Below are positions 11,171 through 24,400 of a stretch of 64,000 nt of DNA, piece by piece; position 1 is the stretch's first letter, and every line of letters starts with the position of its first letter. Position numbers and translations under genes: made by a program. The notes below the pieces were generated by a model. The model saw only the letters and a program-made list of their open reading frames with translations. It was not told where the DNA came from and did no database searches. Origin of the DNA: Lepidurus packardi (lineage: Eukaryota; Arthropoda; Branchiopoda; Notostraca; Triopsidae); NCBI GenBank assembly GCA_023053545.1, contig JAKZAN010000002.1:2278375-2342374 (forward strand), written 5' to 3'.

Positions 11171-11942
11171 CTAATCGGCACATCATACTCCCTTTCGTGT
11201 GTTTATCTTGCGCAAACGAATAAAAATTTGCAGTCTATCTTAGTAATCTAAAATGAGTAAGCTAAAACATTCAACAGAAAACTAAAAAGCCTTCAATTTA
11301 CAATCCTATTCTTCTTATTATTGTTATTATTAATGTATTATCTAGGCACTTAGCAACTAAATGCTAATAGTAGCTATAAGTAGGAAAACGAAGCCAATAA
11401 CTGAGCAATTTCAAATCGAGAGGAAAATAAAAGAAAGAATTGAACTCTGTTAAACAGATCTGTATAAAATATAAATTTCATGATATTATAGTAATTATTT
11501 TTAAAAAGTATGATATAGTTTTTATTATTTTATTCTTGTATCCATGTAAGTTCCTGAGCCATATACATGTAATGCATTCCCGCCCATATTGGCGGCGCCA
11601 CGGTATTGCTTTGTTGATTAGTCGGTTCATGGCGTCTGTTTTGTTTTGTGGGCACAAAGTTCTTGAAATACGCTGTGGAAAGCCTAATTTGTGCGGGTTT
11701 CTTACATCCGTAACGAGTGACCATATAAAAAAGTAATTGCAGTAGACTTAAGTTAGAATTCCAGTAAGAAACATTATAAATAACTTATTCTTTATCCTAC
11801 TCTACTGTTGTTTTCCTTCCCAATTGTACAAAATCTCCACCTCCAAGCTTCATTTATTGTATATCTTCTGAAGCTAGAAATGTCTTATTGATACAATAAT
11901 TTAAGACACACTTTTTAATCACTTGTTGTGTTTATTGAACAG
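11171..11942 (+). other. AT-rich upstream region of the cohesin SA gene
   Basis: No protein gene is seen. The first coding exon of SA begins right after an acceptor (tttattgaacag, ending at 11942), so a non-coding first exon must lie upstream. A gtaagt donor near 11546 is one candidate for its end. Confidence 0.4.
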
Positions 11943-11950
11943 AAGCTAAG

Positions 11951-14900
11951 ATGTCGATGTTACGGCGCGGCGGGAAACGGATTTGCATGGATGAGCCTCC
12001 TCCAGATTACGATCCCCAAACTCCCATGACTCCAATGGTCGAATCTGATGGCTACGCATACACTCCTTATGCAGCACAACCTCAAACGCCTATGACCAAC
12101 GCAGGGTACGTTAAACTTACAATCTTTTCTTTCATTTTTAAACACGAAGGTGATTTAAAATAGTACTAGAACATACAAGTCCTATTATTCTATTAGTGTC
12201 CTGTTCATAACGAATAGATCACAGTCTACTATACTGATCTTCCCTAATCACCATCTCTGGCTTGATAGCTTGCAAGTTACGACAACCCGCTAACGCCATA
12301 GCCATATCAAGTTCATCTTTATAGATTTGCAGAACATGTTTGGCGCCATTGGCTCCATCATAGGTTATACCCCATATTATAGGCCTTCCCAGCAACACCT
12401 TAATTCAAACCATAAATTACCTTCTTAATTAATAAGATAATTTTTTTTACCATTTTAGCTCCCAATGCTAAGGCTTTGAAAATATCAGTCCCTTGAGTGA
12501 CTCCTCCATCTACATAAATCTCGCACCGACCTTTGACAGTGTCCACAATGGAAGGCAAAACATCAATCTGGAGTAAACAATATTCTTTTAAAGCTTTTTA
12601 CCATCTTATTGGGGGGACATTTTACCGTAGCTGGAGCACTGTCAATCTGTCTCCCTCCATGGTTGGACACCACAATTGCACTTGCTCCGTGTTGTAACGC
12701 CAATTCCGTGTCTTCTCGGGTTAAGATTCCTTTAACTACAATAGGCAGTGAAGTCAAACTCCTCAACCACTCAAGGTCTTTCCAAGTCACCGAGGCATCA
12801 AACAAGGATTTGACGTATTCGTTAATCCCAGAGCCACCGTGAGACACATTTACCAGATTTCCTTTCTGATCTCTCGCGTCAAAATTCGCCATCCTTTTCA
12901 GTCATCCTTAACTCTTTTAAAACGCTCTTTTTTAAAACCGGTTAGGACTTTTTACTTGAGATGAGCAGGTAAAGCAAACTTATTTCGGACATCAGCTAAG
13001 CGTAATCCAAAATGTGGCGCATCCACAGTCAAAACTATCGCTTTAAACCCCGCCTTTTCAGCTCTTCGGATCAAGTCCACTGTCACTTGTCTGCCAAACA
13101 ACACATTAGCCTTTGATTTTGCTTGTATTTTGTTTGTGGTGTTTTTTTCGCACCTATCTTTATAAACGTAGAGCTGGAACCAGTTATAGCCATCAGGAGC
13201 AGCTTGCGCAATTTCTTCGATGCTCGAAGTTGCGATTGTACTTAGTATATAAACTAAGCCATGTTCAGCCGCAGCTAATCATGTTCATTTACATTTTTAA
13301 AACAATCTGTCTTAATTTTATTATTCTGAATTCTTTTTAAAGGGCAATAGCTACCAAAAAACAACTTTGTCTTTAAACAATAAGAGTAACAAATCTAGTT
13401 CCCGATTATTTGTTCCTTTTTATCATACGCAAAAAGTATCTGAGATATTAAGAAATAAGACATCTAAAATTCAAATCGGGCATTTTTGCCATTGGCCCAC
13501 GCCCAGTCACGTGGCCCTATGACGGCTGCTTTAGTGAGCCTTACACATGCCTGTGGTGAAACTTCGCAATTCAATAACTCGGGAACGGCTACTCAGAAAG
13601 ACTTAAAACAAAATTCCCTGTTCTTAGAATAATGCGTAAAATAAACAATTCATCAAACTCTCAATATTTGATTTGGAGGCTGTTGCCCTTTCGTTAAAAA
13701 TCACAACCTTTCGCTGCTGCACATTCCCCTTCAGGATGAGCCATTCTTTGCATGGCTGTAGGTGCGATTCCTATGGGAGCCGAGACAGGGCGATTTAGAA
13801 TCGTAGTCTTCATCGATCTTTGGGTCACATCGCGTAAGAAACGAGGGAGGATTCTCCATCTTTTTTTCCCAAGACAGATTGCATTAGAATAGGAGGCTTT
13901 TAGAACGCCTTAGAGAGTATGCCAGGTGATGGAAGTGAATTTACCGTTGATAAGCGTTGCGATTATCTTTAACTGTTAGCTCTTGATTCGCGCCACTGCG
14001 ATAATAATCAAGAACAGGCTTGGGTAAGCGTTGCAAGGCGTATTCTTCGTAATCTGCGACGCAAATAGGAACACTAGCCATAGCTCTCCTAGCTACTTGT
14101 TTACTACTTTCAGAAACCACTCACAAACTGCAAACCAGTTTGGTTCACTTTCAGCCACTGAGCTCAAACCGGGATTTTCCTGGTTCAGAGTTCACATGTT
14201 GGCTTTCATCTTCAAGCGAAAAAAGTTTACGATAGGAGACAAGAAAATAGGTTTGGCTCTCGGCCTGAAATCACCCAGGTTTACCCCAGGAGCGCATTAT
14301 TTACTTATCAGAATTAAAGATAGAGTCGTAAATAGAAGTATACAAGTGTACTGATTACATGCATTACATGGAACTAAAATTGGCCTTATCTCTGGAAACC
14401 CGCAACTTGTGATTTTAGAGCGATGCCAAGTACTTATCTTGGCGGATAACTAACTCTCTTTTGATATCAGCGACTTGGTTGCATCCTTCATAACGGTTTA
14501 GATAACAATTTTGTCAAATAAACAGGTTAATTAAGGTTAAGTAGGTTAATTACTTACCGGTAAGAGCCATGGCAGTGCTGAGCTCGTCTTTGAAGATTTG
14601 GACGACGTGACTTGCTCCGGCTTGGCCACTATGAGCCAATCCCCAAATCAGTGGCCTTCCAAAGCATACCTTGAAAGAAGTGTTGGTAGCAATAAAGCTA
14701 ATTAGGCAATTTTAAAAGTATTAACCATATTAGCTCCGAGCGCAAGGGCTTTCAAAACATCCGTTCCTTGGGTCACCCCACCATCAACATAAACTTCGCA
14801 GCGTCTATTAACCGCAGCCACAATCCCCGGTAATGCATCAATCTAGATTGGCAATAATTAGTCATTTATTTGCTCAATCTATATGTATAATTACGGTTGC

Positions 14901-17900
14901 GGGGACTCCATCTAATTGTCGACCGCCATGATTCGATACAAAAACAGCAGCAGCTCCGTGTTTAACTGCCAATTGGGCGTCTTCGGGAGTCATAATGCCT
15001 TTAATTACGATGGGCAGCTTCGTAATACTTTGAATGAACAAAATGTCGCTAAGTTCCTTTTATGTTATTTTTTTCTTCTTTATTATTTACCTTCGTAGCC
15101 AGTCAATACTTTCCCAATTAAGCGAAGGATCAAATAACTTTTGTAGTTGGTTATATAAATCCTTATCTTTGTTCTTCTCTGGCGAAAGCTCTTCCACACT
15201 AAAATTTCCTGTCCTGTTAATAAATAAATTTTAATAAACAGAAAAGGAATTTGTGTGGCTCCTAATCGTTACTGCGATACGAAATGCGAATTACCTGCAG
15301 TGAGGAGGTACAACAAAGTTATTTTTCTGATCCACGATCCTTAAACCCACTACAGGAGTATCGACTGTCAGTACCAAGGCTTTGAAGCCCGCATTTTCAG
15401 CTCGACGAATAAGTTTGACCGTTTCCTTCCTTTTCAATCCGAGAAATGAGGACTGCTATTGTAACTAAAACATCGAAAAATTCAACTTTAAGGTCCTACT
15501 TCTCTTTCGTGACGTAAAGCTGAAACCATTTAATTGCTTTGGGAGACGCGGCTGCAACTTCTTCTATACTGCAGGTCGAGACCGTACTTAGAATGTACAC
15601 AATCCCATGCTCTTCCGCAGCTGCGCACATCCACACAGACACACACAGTTAAGAATGGGAATTGTCCAATTTAAATCTCTTACTTTTTTCCGTGTTTTAC
15701 GAACTTGCTTAAATTTACCTTTGACAGCAGCGCTTTCGCCGTCAGCATGCGCCAATCTTTGCCTAGCAGAAGGTGACATGCCAATGGGTGCCTTCATTGT
15801 CTCCCCAAGAATGGTACAAGTAGTATCGCGTAAAGTTACATCGCGCAAAACGCGAGGCAAAAGTCGCCATTGCTTGAAAGCGTGTCGATTGTCACTCAAA
15901 GTTTGCTCTTGGTTTGCTCCGCTCTTGTAAAAATCCAAAATGGGCTTCGCCACTGTCTTATACGCGTGTTCTTCATAGTCCGCCACGGAAATAAACTTGG
16001 ACATTCTTAGAAGAATCTTTTTAAAGAAGGCTGTTCAACTCTCAGTCATTAGTACGAATAAACGAATGAATTCTAGATCGACAGGCAAAACGACGTAAGA
16101 CTCGTAGGGTTTCGAAGTTCAGCTGATCTTTGTGCGCGCATGTGCTGAAAACTGGATTTTCATTATCTGATTAAAGTTTGTTGGTTTTTCCTGTTATCGC
16201 TTAGTGTGGATACGTATGGAGAAGCGTTCGTGGCTTATGATTCCAACGCCAGTTCCATTACTTCCCCCTCGCATTTGGAAGTGGGAGGACCTGCCCACTT
16301 CAGTACGCCGTACGTGGATAATTCAGTGGCGGTAGGCAGTAACACTTATGCGCAGACACAACACCAGGAATTTGAAATACCAGCACAACCTGTACATCGA
16401 GGAAGAGGACGACCTAAAGGATCCAAGAATAAGAATCCAAGCGCAACAGGAGCTTCACGTAATTTGACATAATTTCTTAAAAGTTAGAAAATTTAAATAT
16501 TTGTACATTTTGTATTAGTAAAAATTATCAATTAAACTATTATAAATAATTTAAGTAGAAATCCTAATCTGGCATGGTAAAATTTAAAATTCAATGCTTA
16601 ATTCAATTCAATGTATTGCTAAAACTTGTTATCACATTAAAATAACTAAATAATTTAAGTAGACTAAATATCAATATTCATTTTTATTCTTGTTTTTTCA
16701 GGATCAACTTCTCCTGGAAGTGCTACTACTACAACTTCACCTCGAAGAGGAGCTGCCGTAGCGGCTAAACAAGCTATTTCTGCAGCTGCCAGCGCAGCAT
16801 CTGAAGATCCCACTGAAAGGTCTCAGGCGACGCAGAATACTCCGCGGAAGCGCGGTCGGCCGCGTAAATATCCGTTAGAAAACATTGCGGAAGATGAGAG
16901 CAGCTTGTACAATATCGTACGCAACGGCCGTGCTGCACTACAGGTGATTTAATTCGCAAAAGTAGTACGTTTACAAGAAGCTAGTGAGTTTCACGTTTAA
17001 TGTATTGTAGCAAGTGGTGGATGATTGGATTGAAAACTATAAAGTGAACCGCGATTCCGCATTGTTGACGTTAATGCAGTTTTTCATAAGCGCCTCGGGA
17101 TGTAAAGGCAAGATTACGCCTGAAATGCAAGCAACCATGGAGCATGCGGCTATTATTCGCAAAATGACTGAGGAATTCGATGAGGTAATTCAATTTTGTA
17201 CAACTTTAGGGAAGTAATCTGTACTTTATTAATTTGTACTTTATTCTGACTCTAGGAAAGTGGAGAATACCCTCTTATTATGGCTGGACAGCAGTGGAAG
17301 AAGTTTAAAGGTAGTTTCTGCGAATTTGTACAGGTGTTGGTGAAACAATGCCAGTATTCCATCATTTACGACCAGTACTTGATGGACAATCTCATTTCAT
17401 TGCTCACGGGGCTTTCGGACTCCCAAGTGCGAGCTTTTCGTCATACAGCAACACTAGCAGGTATGATTTTTACAGATTTTAGTCTTTTCAGAGTGGAATT
17501 TAGGCTTATTTTCATTGCTTTCTTTGCAGCCATGAAGTTAATGACTGCATTGGTGGATGTGGCGTTGACTGTATCGGTTTATTTGGATAATACGCAACGC
17601 CAGTACGAAACTGAACGTCAGAAGGCGAGAGACAAGCGTGCTACTGATCGCTTAGAGTCGTTGAAAACAAAACACCAAGAATTGGAGGAAAATATGGATG
17701 AAATCAAAAACATGTTAACCTTCACCTTTAAGTCTGTTTTCGTGCATCGTTACAGGTATACTTTCACTTCCTAGTCATGACTGTTAATCTAAATTTCACT
17801 ATTCATCTGTCAATACTAACTTAGGGATACTTTGCCTGAAATCCGAGCCATTTGCATGGCAGAAATTGGAATATGGATGAAAAAGTTTTCCCAGAGTTTT

Positions 17901-20848
17901 CTGGACGACTCGTACTTGAAGTATATTGGCTGGACTTTGCATGATAAAGTTGGAGATGTGCGTCTTAAATGCTTGCAGGTAAGACATTAAGTGCTTTCTG
18001 CTGAAAGAGGAATTGATTTTGAACGTTTCTGCAGGCATTGCAACCGCTGTATGCAGACGAGAACCTCAAAGGCAAGCTGGAGCTCTTCACGAGCAAGTTT
18101 AAGGATCGTATCGTGTCAATGACCCTGGATAAGGAGTTTGACGTAGCTGTCCAGGCCGTTCGTCTTGTTATTAGCATCTTAAAGTAAGATTTCCCCTTCA
18201 TTCGTTTTTTAAATTAATTTTTTGCTCTTTGGTCAGGTACCATCGAGATATTTTGACGGATAAAGACTGCGAATCTATTTACGAGTTGGTCTTTTCATCC
18301 CATCGTGCTGTGGCTCAGGCAGCAGGCGAGTTCTTGAACGAAAGATTGCTCTTTTTACCTGAAGAAGGCACTCCAGAGCCAACACGGACTCGTAGAGGCA
18401 AAAAACGACTGCAAAACACGCCCCACATTCGCGATTTACTCCAGTTCTTCATTGAATCTGAGGTAGATATGCCTGTAATCCAAAATTTGCAGTATAAATT
18501 GAATTATTTCGGTTTAGTTGCATGAGCACGCAGCTTATCTGGTTGATTCGCTGATTGACTCTAACGATATGCTCAAAGATTGGGAGTGTATGACCGATTT
18601 GCTCTTGGAAGAGCCTGGACCCGAAGAAGAACCCATGGATGATCGCCAAGAGTCTAGTTTGATTGAAATTATGGTTTGCGCAGTCAAACAAGCTGCCACA
18701 GGAGATCCTCCAGTGGGTCGTGGACCCAACAAGAAAGTAGTTCGTTCTTGTTCAACTATTTGCCCCTCTAATTATGTTTTTTTCTTAGAGCACTTCAGCA
18801 AAAGAGGCCAAACAAGTGCAAGAAGACAAAGTCCGTCTTACAGAGCATTTTATCCAATCATTGCCTCCATTACTAGCCAAGTACAAGCCCGATGCTGAGA
18901 AAGTTGCTAATTTGCTGGCCATTCCCCAGCATTTTGAGCTCGAAATCTACACCACCTCCAGACAACCTAAAGTAAGCGTTCTTTCGAGCATCTTGAAGAA
19001 CTTAAGTAAGGTTCTAATTGAATTGCTTGTTTAATAGGCGTTGGATGACCTTCTGGGGAACATCAAAGCCATTGTGGAGATGCACTCAGCTGTAGAAGTG
19101 TTGGAAGTAGCAGCTAAGACATTGGAAATGCTGTGCGAAGACCACGCGATGCTTTCGCACTGTGATATTTTACGATCGGCATTGCTAGATGGGATCGTAA
19201 CTCGTTTTAAAGACGCCTTGGATGATTATATGGGCATTATGGAGGTAAATTGGCCAACCTTCCTGTTAGAATCGAATAAAGAGTGTTAAACGAGATTTAT
19301 TGTTAAATAGGAGGAAGATCCTAACGAAGATGAAGTGTTTGCTCTTAAATCCAACATTAGACGCGTTGCCATCTTCTATTCGTCCCATGATATGGGTCCA
19401 TGGGATATTTGGGACACCATGTTTAAGCTAATCGCCGATTGGAGCAAGACGTTACCCGAAGAAGTGGTCAAACACTGTATAACCACGTGTTATTATGGCG
19501 TTTTATGGGAATTGAGGCACCTTGAACACGCATCAGACCGTACTACCACTGCTGCCGAGCAACAAAAGAAGTTGAGGGATAAGCTGGATACGTATATCCC
19601 CCTTATGACCGAGATTGTGAAGACCTCGGACATTCCTCTCTTCCGGGAAGAGGTAACGTGTGTCTAAATAGATAATAAGGTTAATTAAGGGTCGCATTTT
19701 TAGGCGTTTTTATCCATTTGTGATCTGTTGGTGGTCTTTTCGCGTCAGTTGGATCACAATCCATTGCTAAGACCCCTGGTTTATGAATGCGACCCACCGT
19801 TGCAGCAAACCTTGAACCAGTTCATCCAAACATACGTTTTTGTGGAAGACGACGAAGAAGAGCGGGATGAACATACCAAGATTGAAGAATTACATAAACG
19901 GCGTAATTTCTTAGCTTGTTATTGCAAGTTAGTAGTGTACAACATCATCTCTGTACGCTGCGCTGCTGATATCTTCAAGCATTATGTCAAGGTACCAATA
20001 TTTAAATGCGCAAAGGCATTTATTCAAGTTGTACTTTCATTTTTATTTCTTACAGCATTATAATAACTACGGAGATATCATCAAAACGACGTTGGGCAAG
20101 GCCAGGGAGATTAACAAGACTAACTGTGCCCGAACTATGGTCCTTAGCTTGATTATGCTCTTTAAAAGCTTGCAACGAGAACATCCTCGTATGGATCGCC
20201 AGTCCCAAGACTTTATTGATATTAAAGTAACGTTAATTTGTGGGTTGTTTGGCTTTAAACTGTGGATTTTTTTGCGTCGTAGGAAGTTGCTAAGCGTTTC
20301 GCGTTATCGTTCGGCCTGGATGCATTGAAAAACAGGGAAGCTGTTGCTGCGTTGCATCGAGAAGGAATACTCTTCTCGATTAATCCATTGGAGAATCCTA
20401 ATGATCCTACTGGAGCTCCGCCTCACTTGCCTTTCTTGGAAATTCTGGCTGAATTTACTAACAAGTTACTCAAGCAAGATAAACGTGTGGTGTAAGTGAT
20501 CAAATCGTAGCGTATTTAAGACCTTTTGAAGTTAACGTATGGTTTATAGAATGGCGTTTTTGGATAAACGAATTACCATGGGTATGCCATCGAGCAGAAA
20601 CGAAGATTGGCAGCCATTATTGTTGTACCGTAACTCGCTGTTACATGGCGAAGGAGATGCGCCTAGTCAGCCCTCCAAGAGAGCTTACACGCGACGCAAG
20701 AAAGACGGTAAAACCGTGGTTCTTTTTCTTACATAATTGCGTGCCGTTTTGCATGAATGTAGGCTAAGATTTATTTTAATTAGATGGAGCAGGACTTGAC
20801 GAAATTGGGGAGGATGGTGAGGATATTGTTTCCGATCAGGAGTTCTAA
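11951..20848 (+). CDS. Cohesin subunit SA / stromalin (STAG1/2/3 homologue)
   Basis: SA binds the kleisin RAD21 and is a core part of the nuclear cohesin ring that holds sister chromatids together and shapes loops. Coding exons: 11951-12105, 16205-16458, 16702-16943, 17011-17184, 17256-17460, 17530-17755, 17825-17978, 18035-18183, 18237-18462, 18518-18736, 18789-18971, 19038-19244, 19311-19652, 19704-19991, 20056-20226, 20283-20491, 20550-20707 and 20784-20848. They sum to 3,627 bases (1,208 residues), normal for the family. Visible parts: two AT-hook-like RGRP motifs ([14 protein letters not shown] near residue 120; KRGRPRKYP near 193), the STAG domain from about residue 218 ([18 protein letters not shown]), the stromalin conservative domain from about 418 ([15 protein letters not shown]), then helical repeats and an acidic tail. 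The ATG at 11951 lies 8 bases after an acceptor. The first coding intron (4.1 kb) contains two antisense genes; all others are short. Confidence 0.95.
12219..14081 (-). CDS. (S)-2-hydroxyacid (glycolate) oxidase, copy 1, nested in SA intron
   Basis: This FMN enzyme oxidises glycolate or related 2-hydroxyacids to oxoacids with release of H2O2, normally in peroxisomes. Coding exons on the minus strand: 14081-13945, 13859-13708, 13274-13154, 13090-12956, 12893-12626, 12567-12451 and 12398-12219; 1,110 bases, 369 residues, the usual length. The family blocks are visible: start region [74 protein letters not shown] with the active-site His, [12 protein letters not shown], and the glycine-rich FMN phosphate region GRPIIWG. 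It ends in Ser-Arg-Leu, a good peroxisomal targeting signal. Its stop lies 114 bases from SA exon 11943-12105, on the other strand. Two introns end in unusual purine-rich acceptors (aaaaaaag, ctgaaaag). Confidence 0.93.
14415..16004 (-). CDS. (S)-2-hydroxyacid (glycolate) oxidase, copy 2, nested in SA intron
   Basis: This is a second FMN-dependent oxidase directly upstream of copy 1 on the same strand; its stop is 333 bases from the start of copy 1. Coding exons: 16004-15719, 15620-15500, 15429-15295, 15213-15091, 15027-14895, 14842-14726, 14669-14558 and 14485-14415; 1,098 bases, 365 residues. Blocks seen: [79 protein letters not shown] with the active-site His, [12 protein letters not shown] and [12 protein letters not shown]. 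The C-terminus is Ala-Ser-Leu, a weaker peroxisomal signal than in copy 1. Several introns sit at the same phase and place as in copy 1, so the two arose by tandem duplication. The start codon lies 200 bases from SA exon 2 on the opposite strand. Confidence 0.93.
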
Positions 20849-21035
20849 AAGGTAAATTTTTTTTATCCTAGATCTATCAATTTGGAAGTAATAAAGACTT
20901 TTGTTTACAGCGCTAAAACTCCGAACTCGGCCCCAATTAGGGTCTTCCTCCTGTATAAAACCGCTGCTCTATTTCTTTCTACTTTCTAAGTGTATCTGGA
21001 AATTTTAGTTCAATAAAACCCTTTTTATATATGCA
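20849..21035 (+). other. 3' untranslated region of SA with poly-A signal
   Basis: After the SA stop there is a possible small 3' UTR intron (gtaaat at about 20852, tttacag ending at about 20910) and an AATAAA at 21012-21017. The transcript probably ends about 20 bases later. Confidence 0.55.
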
Positions 21036-21145
21036 CCGCTTACTCAGTATATTCCGTTATCCGAGATAGACGTATGACGAGAATATGACGTTAAATACGA
21101 AACTCCTGTTCTCCAAGTAATGGGGAAAATGAGTTAGTATTCATC

Positions 21146-21217
21146 TCCGGTATGGTCTAGTGGTTAGGATAGCTGGCTCTCACCCAGCAGGCCCGGGTTC
21201 GATTCCCGGTACCGGAA
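21146..21217 (+). tRNA. tRNA-Glu (anticodon CTC)
   Basis: The 72-base sequence starts tccggtatggtctagtggtt (A box) and carries gggttcgattcccgg (T arm and B box). The acceptor halves tccggta and taccgga pair. The anticodon loop reads ctCTCac, giving CTC for Glu. There is no intron, and a T run (21219-21223) follows as an RNA polymerase III terminator. It sits between the SA 3' end and the DEPDC5 start. Confidence 0.97.
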
Positions 21218-21430
21218 CTTTTTATTCCCCTTTATCATAATAGTTTCTATCCTAAGTATTCTATCCTAATTTGCTGATTTTCACTATATATTAAAAAATT
21301 TTAGTTAAGTAATTTTAAGCTCATCGATTTCGTAAAATGTGGGTCAAATGGCAACGGCGCATGTGAAACAGGTGGGACGGTCATTAGTATTGTTATTTTG
21401 AGGGGGGAGCATGTGCGCAGTTTGTTCGAA

Positions 21431-24400
21431 ATGCCGAAAAATTTTAGTGATAAAATGAAGCAAATGAAGCTGATTGTGCATCAGAAAAACTTCAGCGGTA
21501 AACACAAGATTTGTTCTTTACAATCCTTGTCTTAGGAATGTTTCTGTATACATGTATTTGCAGAGGAGGAGCTAATAATCAACCAAAAAGATTTTCCAGA
21601 CGTCAGAAAGGGCGATCTTTTAGAAATCTATGACCCTAATGTGGATTTTAGCCATTTGTTATTGCAAGTGACATGTATCAAAGACGACAATGTCTCCCAA
21701 AAAGGTATAAACTAAATTTATCGTATTTTTTTTTGTTTATAATTTGATTACGTAAAGATTTGTCATTTTAGATAGCACGGTTAGCATCGAACAATCTGTG
21801 GCCAGTACTTTTAACCTACGTACTTATGAAATGGTCATTGTTAACGTCATAGATCGTAGTTCCGTAGCTTTAGATTCCTTGGAAGTTACTTTTAAAGATC
21901 AGTATCTCGGCAGGAGCGACATGTGGAGGCTAAAAAAAAATCTAGTAAGCATTCAGTCGTTAGTCTGTGCATGTGGGAGACTTAAGAACCTTGCATTGTT
22001 GTATCCCAGATTGGAACATGCGTCTACATGAACAAGAAAATCGAGTTTTGCCACAAAACAGTAAGATGTCAAGTCTATGAAATGTGGGGACAAGGAGAAA
22101 AAGTGGCTTGTGGAGTTGTGGTCGAAGATACCAAAGTAAAAATCATTTAATATTAATATTTCTGCAATCCTTAGCTCAAATTTATAAATTTCTAGATTGT
22201 TTTCCGTTCTTCGACCAGTTTGGTGTATCTTTTTATCCAAATGAGCTCAGAAATGTGGGATTTTGACATTTATGGTGACTTATATTTCGAAAAAGCTGTT
22301 AACGGCTTTTTAACGGATCTTTTCACCAAATGGAAAGTAGGTCTTTTTTATATTCTCATATTTAAGTGTACTAATTATATTCTCGCTGTAGAAAGAGAAC
22401 AGTAACCATGAAGTGACCATTGTTTTGTTCTCCCGCGTGTTTTACAAAGCTAACGCGTTAGAAGACTTCCCTGAAAGCATGCGCAGCTGTTTACAGAAAG
22501 ACTATCGTGGTCGATTTTGCGAGGATTTTTACCGCGTAGCTGTTCAGAGCGAGCGCTATGATGATTGGGCCAGTATTCTAGTCCAGTTGCGTCGTCTTTT
22601 TAACGAATGGCCTAAAATAGTGCTCGAATACCACGAAAGACCTGGTATTTCCTCCCCGCGGGGTGTTAACTCCACAGCTGCTCAAGGCAACTTCTTAGAA
22701 GTGCTAAATATGTCTTTAAACGGTAATGTAATCCTTAATCCGTCGGTCTCAGGTACTGAATTTCCTTTCTGGTTCGTAGTTTTCGAGAAACATTACCTCG
22801 ACAGGAGTTTTGATCGCACTGGGCAACTCTCAGTCGTCATTACACCTGGAGTGGGCGTGTACGAAGTGGATCGTGAACTTACCAACATTACCAAGCAGAG
22901 AATCATTGATAATGGTGTTGGAAGTGATTTAGTGTGTGTTGGAGAACAGCCTTTACATGCTGTTCCATTGCTTAAAGTAAAAATCGAAAAATTGTATCTA
23001 AAAAAAAATAAGCTTTTAAATCATTTTCTTGTTCTAGTTCCATAACAAACACAGCTCGTTGAGCACTGCGAACGATTTCAGCATGCCCCATTGGATCAAC
23101 TTAAGGTAATGCCTTCATTTCCCTTGTAATTGAATGGATCTTAATTTCGCTTGGAACCTTAGTTTCTATTCGTCAAGCAAGAAAGTGGGTTATTCCACAT
23201 TTGTGCCCAGGATCAAGTTACCGCCTCCCAGGGTCAAACCAGCCAAGTCTCGTCCTTCTTTACCTCAACCTAAACCCAAAGCGAATGAACCTAATAATCT
23301 ACCCAACTCGTTGTTCGATTACGATGCGTATGACAGTCAAGTATTTGCTCTACCTGCTTCGCATAGTGCTCGTAACACCCAAACTCAGCCTCGCAGCACA
23401 CCCAGTGCTAATAGGACCCGCAAAGTCGCTTTGGATGACAACAACATCACTAGGAGCAAACCGACTCGTATTTCACGTACCATGGAGAAGGAAACACAGC
23501 TCACGATACCGAATGCGGAAATTTTGAGCACTTCGTTGGGAGTTGTACCTGTCCGAACTCCAGCCATCACTATTCCGCCTAAACTAGTTGAAGAATCTTT
23601 ACTCTCAACCTCGATGAGTATGGCTCCCCCCAGCAGTAAGTAACTTGACCCACGTCAGATTCTTTTCTCCTAAATACCCTCTTTTTCTTCATCTTGTTTC
23701 ACTAATTAATTAACTTTATTAAGTTATGTATTTTATTTATTTATTTTTTTAGGCAAACCAAGGCATCCTAGTGGCAAAGATGACAAAGAAGATGACGAGA
23801 AGGATCCTCCCCTAAGACCTATTATTGGCTCTGCAGACGATAAGGACAAAGCTCACTACAAGAAAAATGCAATTCGGACTGGAAGAGCCCTGATCAACCC
23901 CTTTGATCCTTCCCACGTAACCATCAAGTTAACCTCCAATCGTCGACGATGGACCCATATCTTTCCAAAAGGTCTCTATTAAGTAATATTATTTTATTAG
24001 TATCGCTATGTTGGCGCAATTTTGAGAGCAAACCAATTAACTGTTCGTTGTTTTAGGTCCAACTGGTGTATTGATTCAGCAGCATCATTACCAAGCAATT
24101 CCAGCGAGTAGAGCGAATTATGATGATTCCTCTAATTCAGTATCAGCAATGGCATGGACGCTTACGAATGTGGACGTTCCTCGTCCTACACAATTCATCC
24201 CTCGTCATAGAACGTCCACGGTTTCTTCCGTGTCTGGATTTTGGGATAATTCCAACACGATGACGTATAACAAGAAGAACAGGAACCGAACCTTGAGCAA
24301 AACGTTGACTTTGCTTTGGGGCGCGACTGGAGAGCAGGAGTGGACTCCTGCGTTGACCACAGGTAAGAATTCCTTCATTTTTCAATAATTCTTCTTCAGG

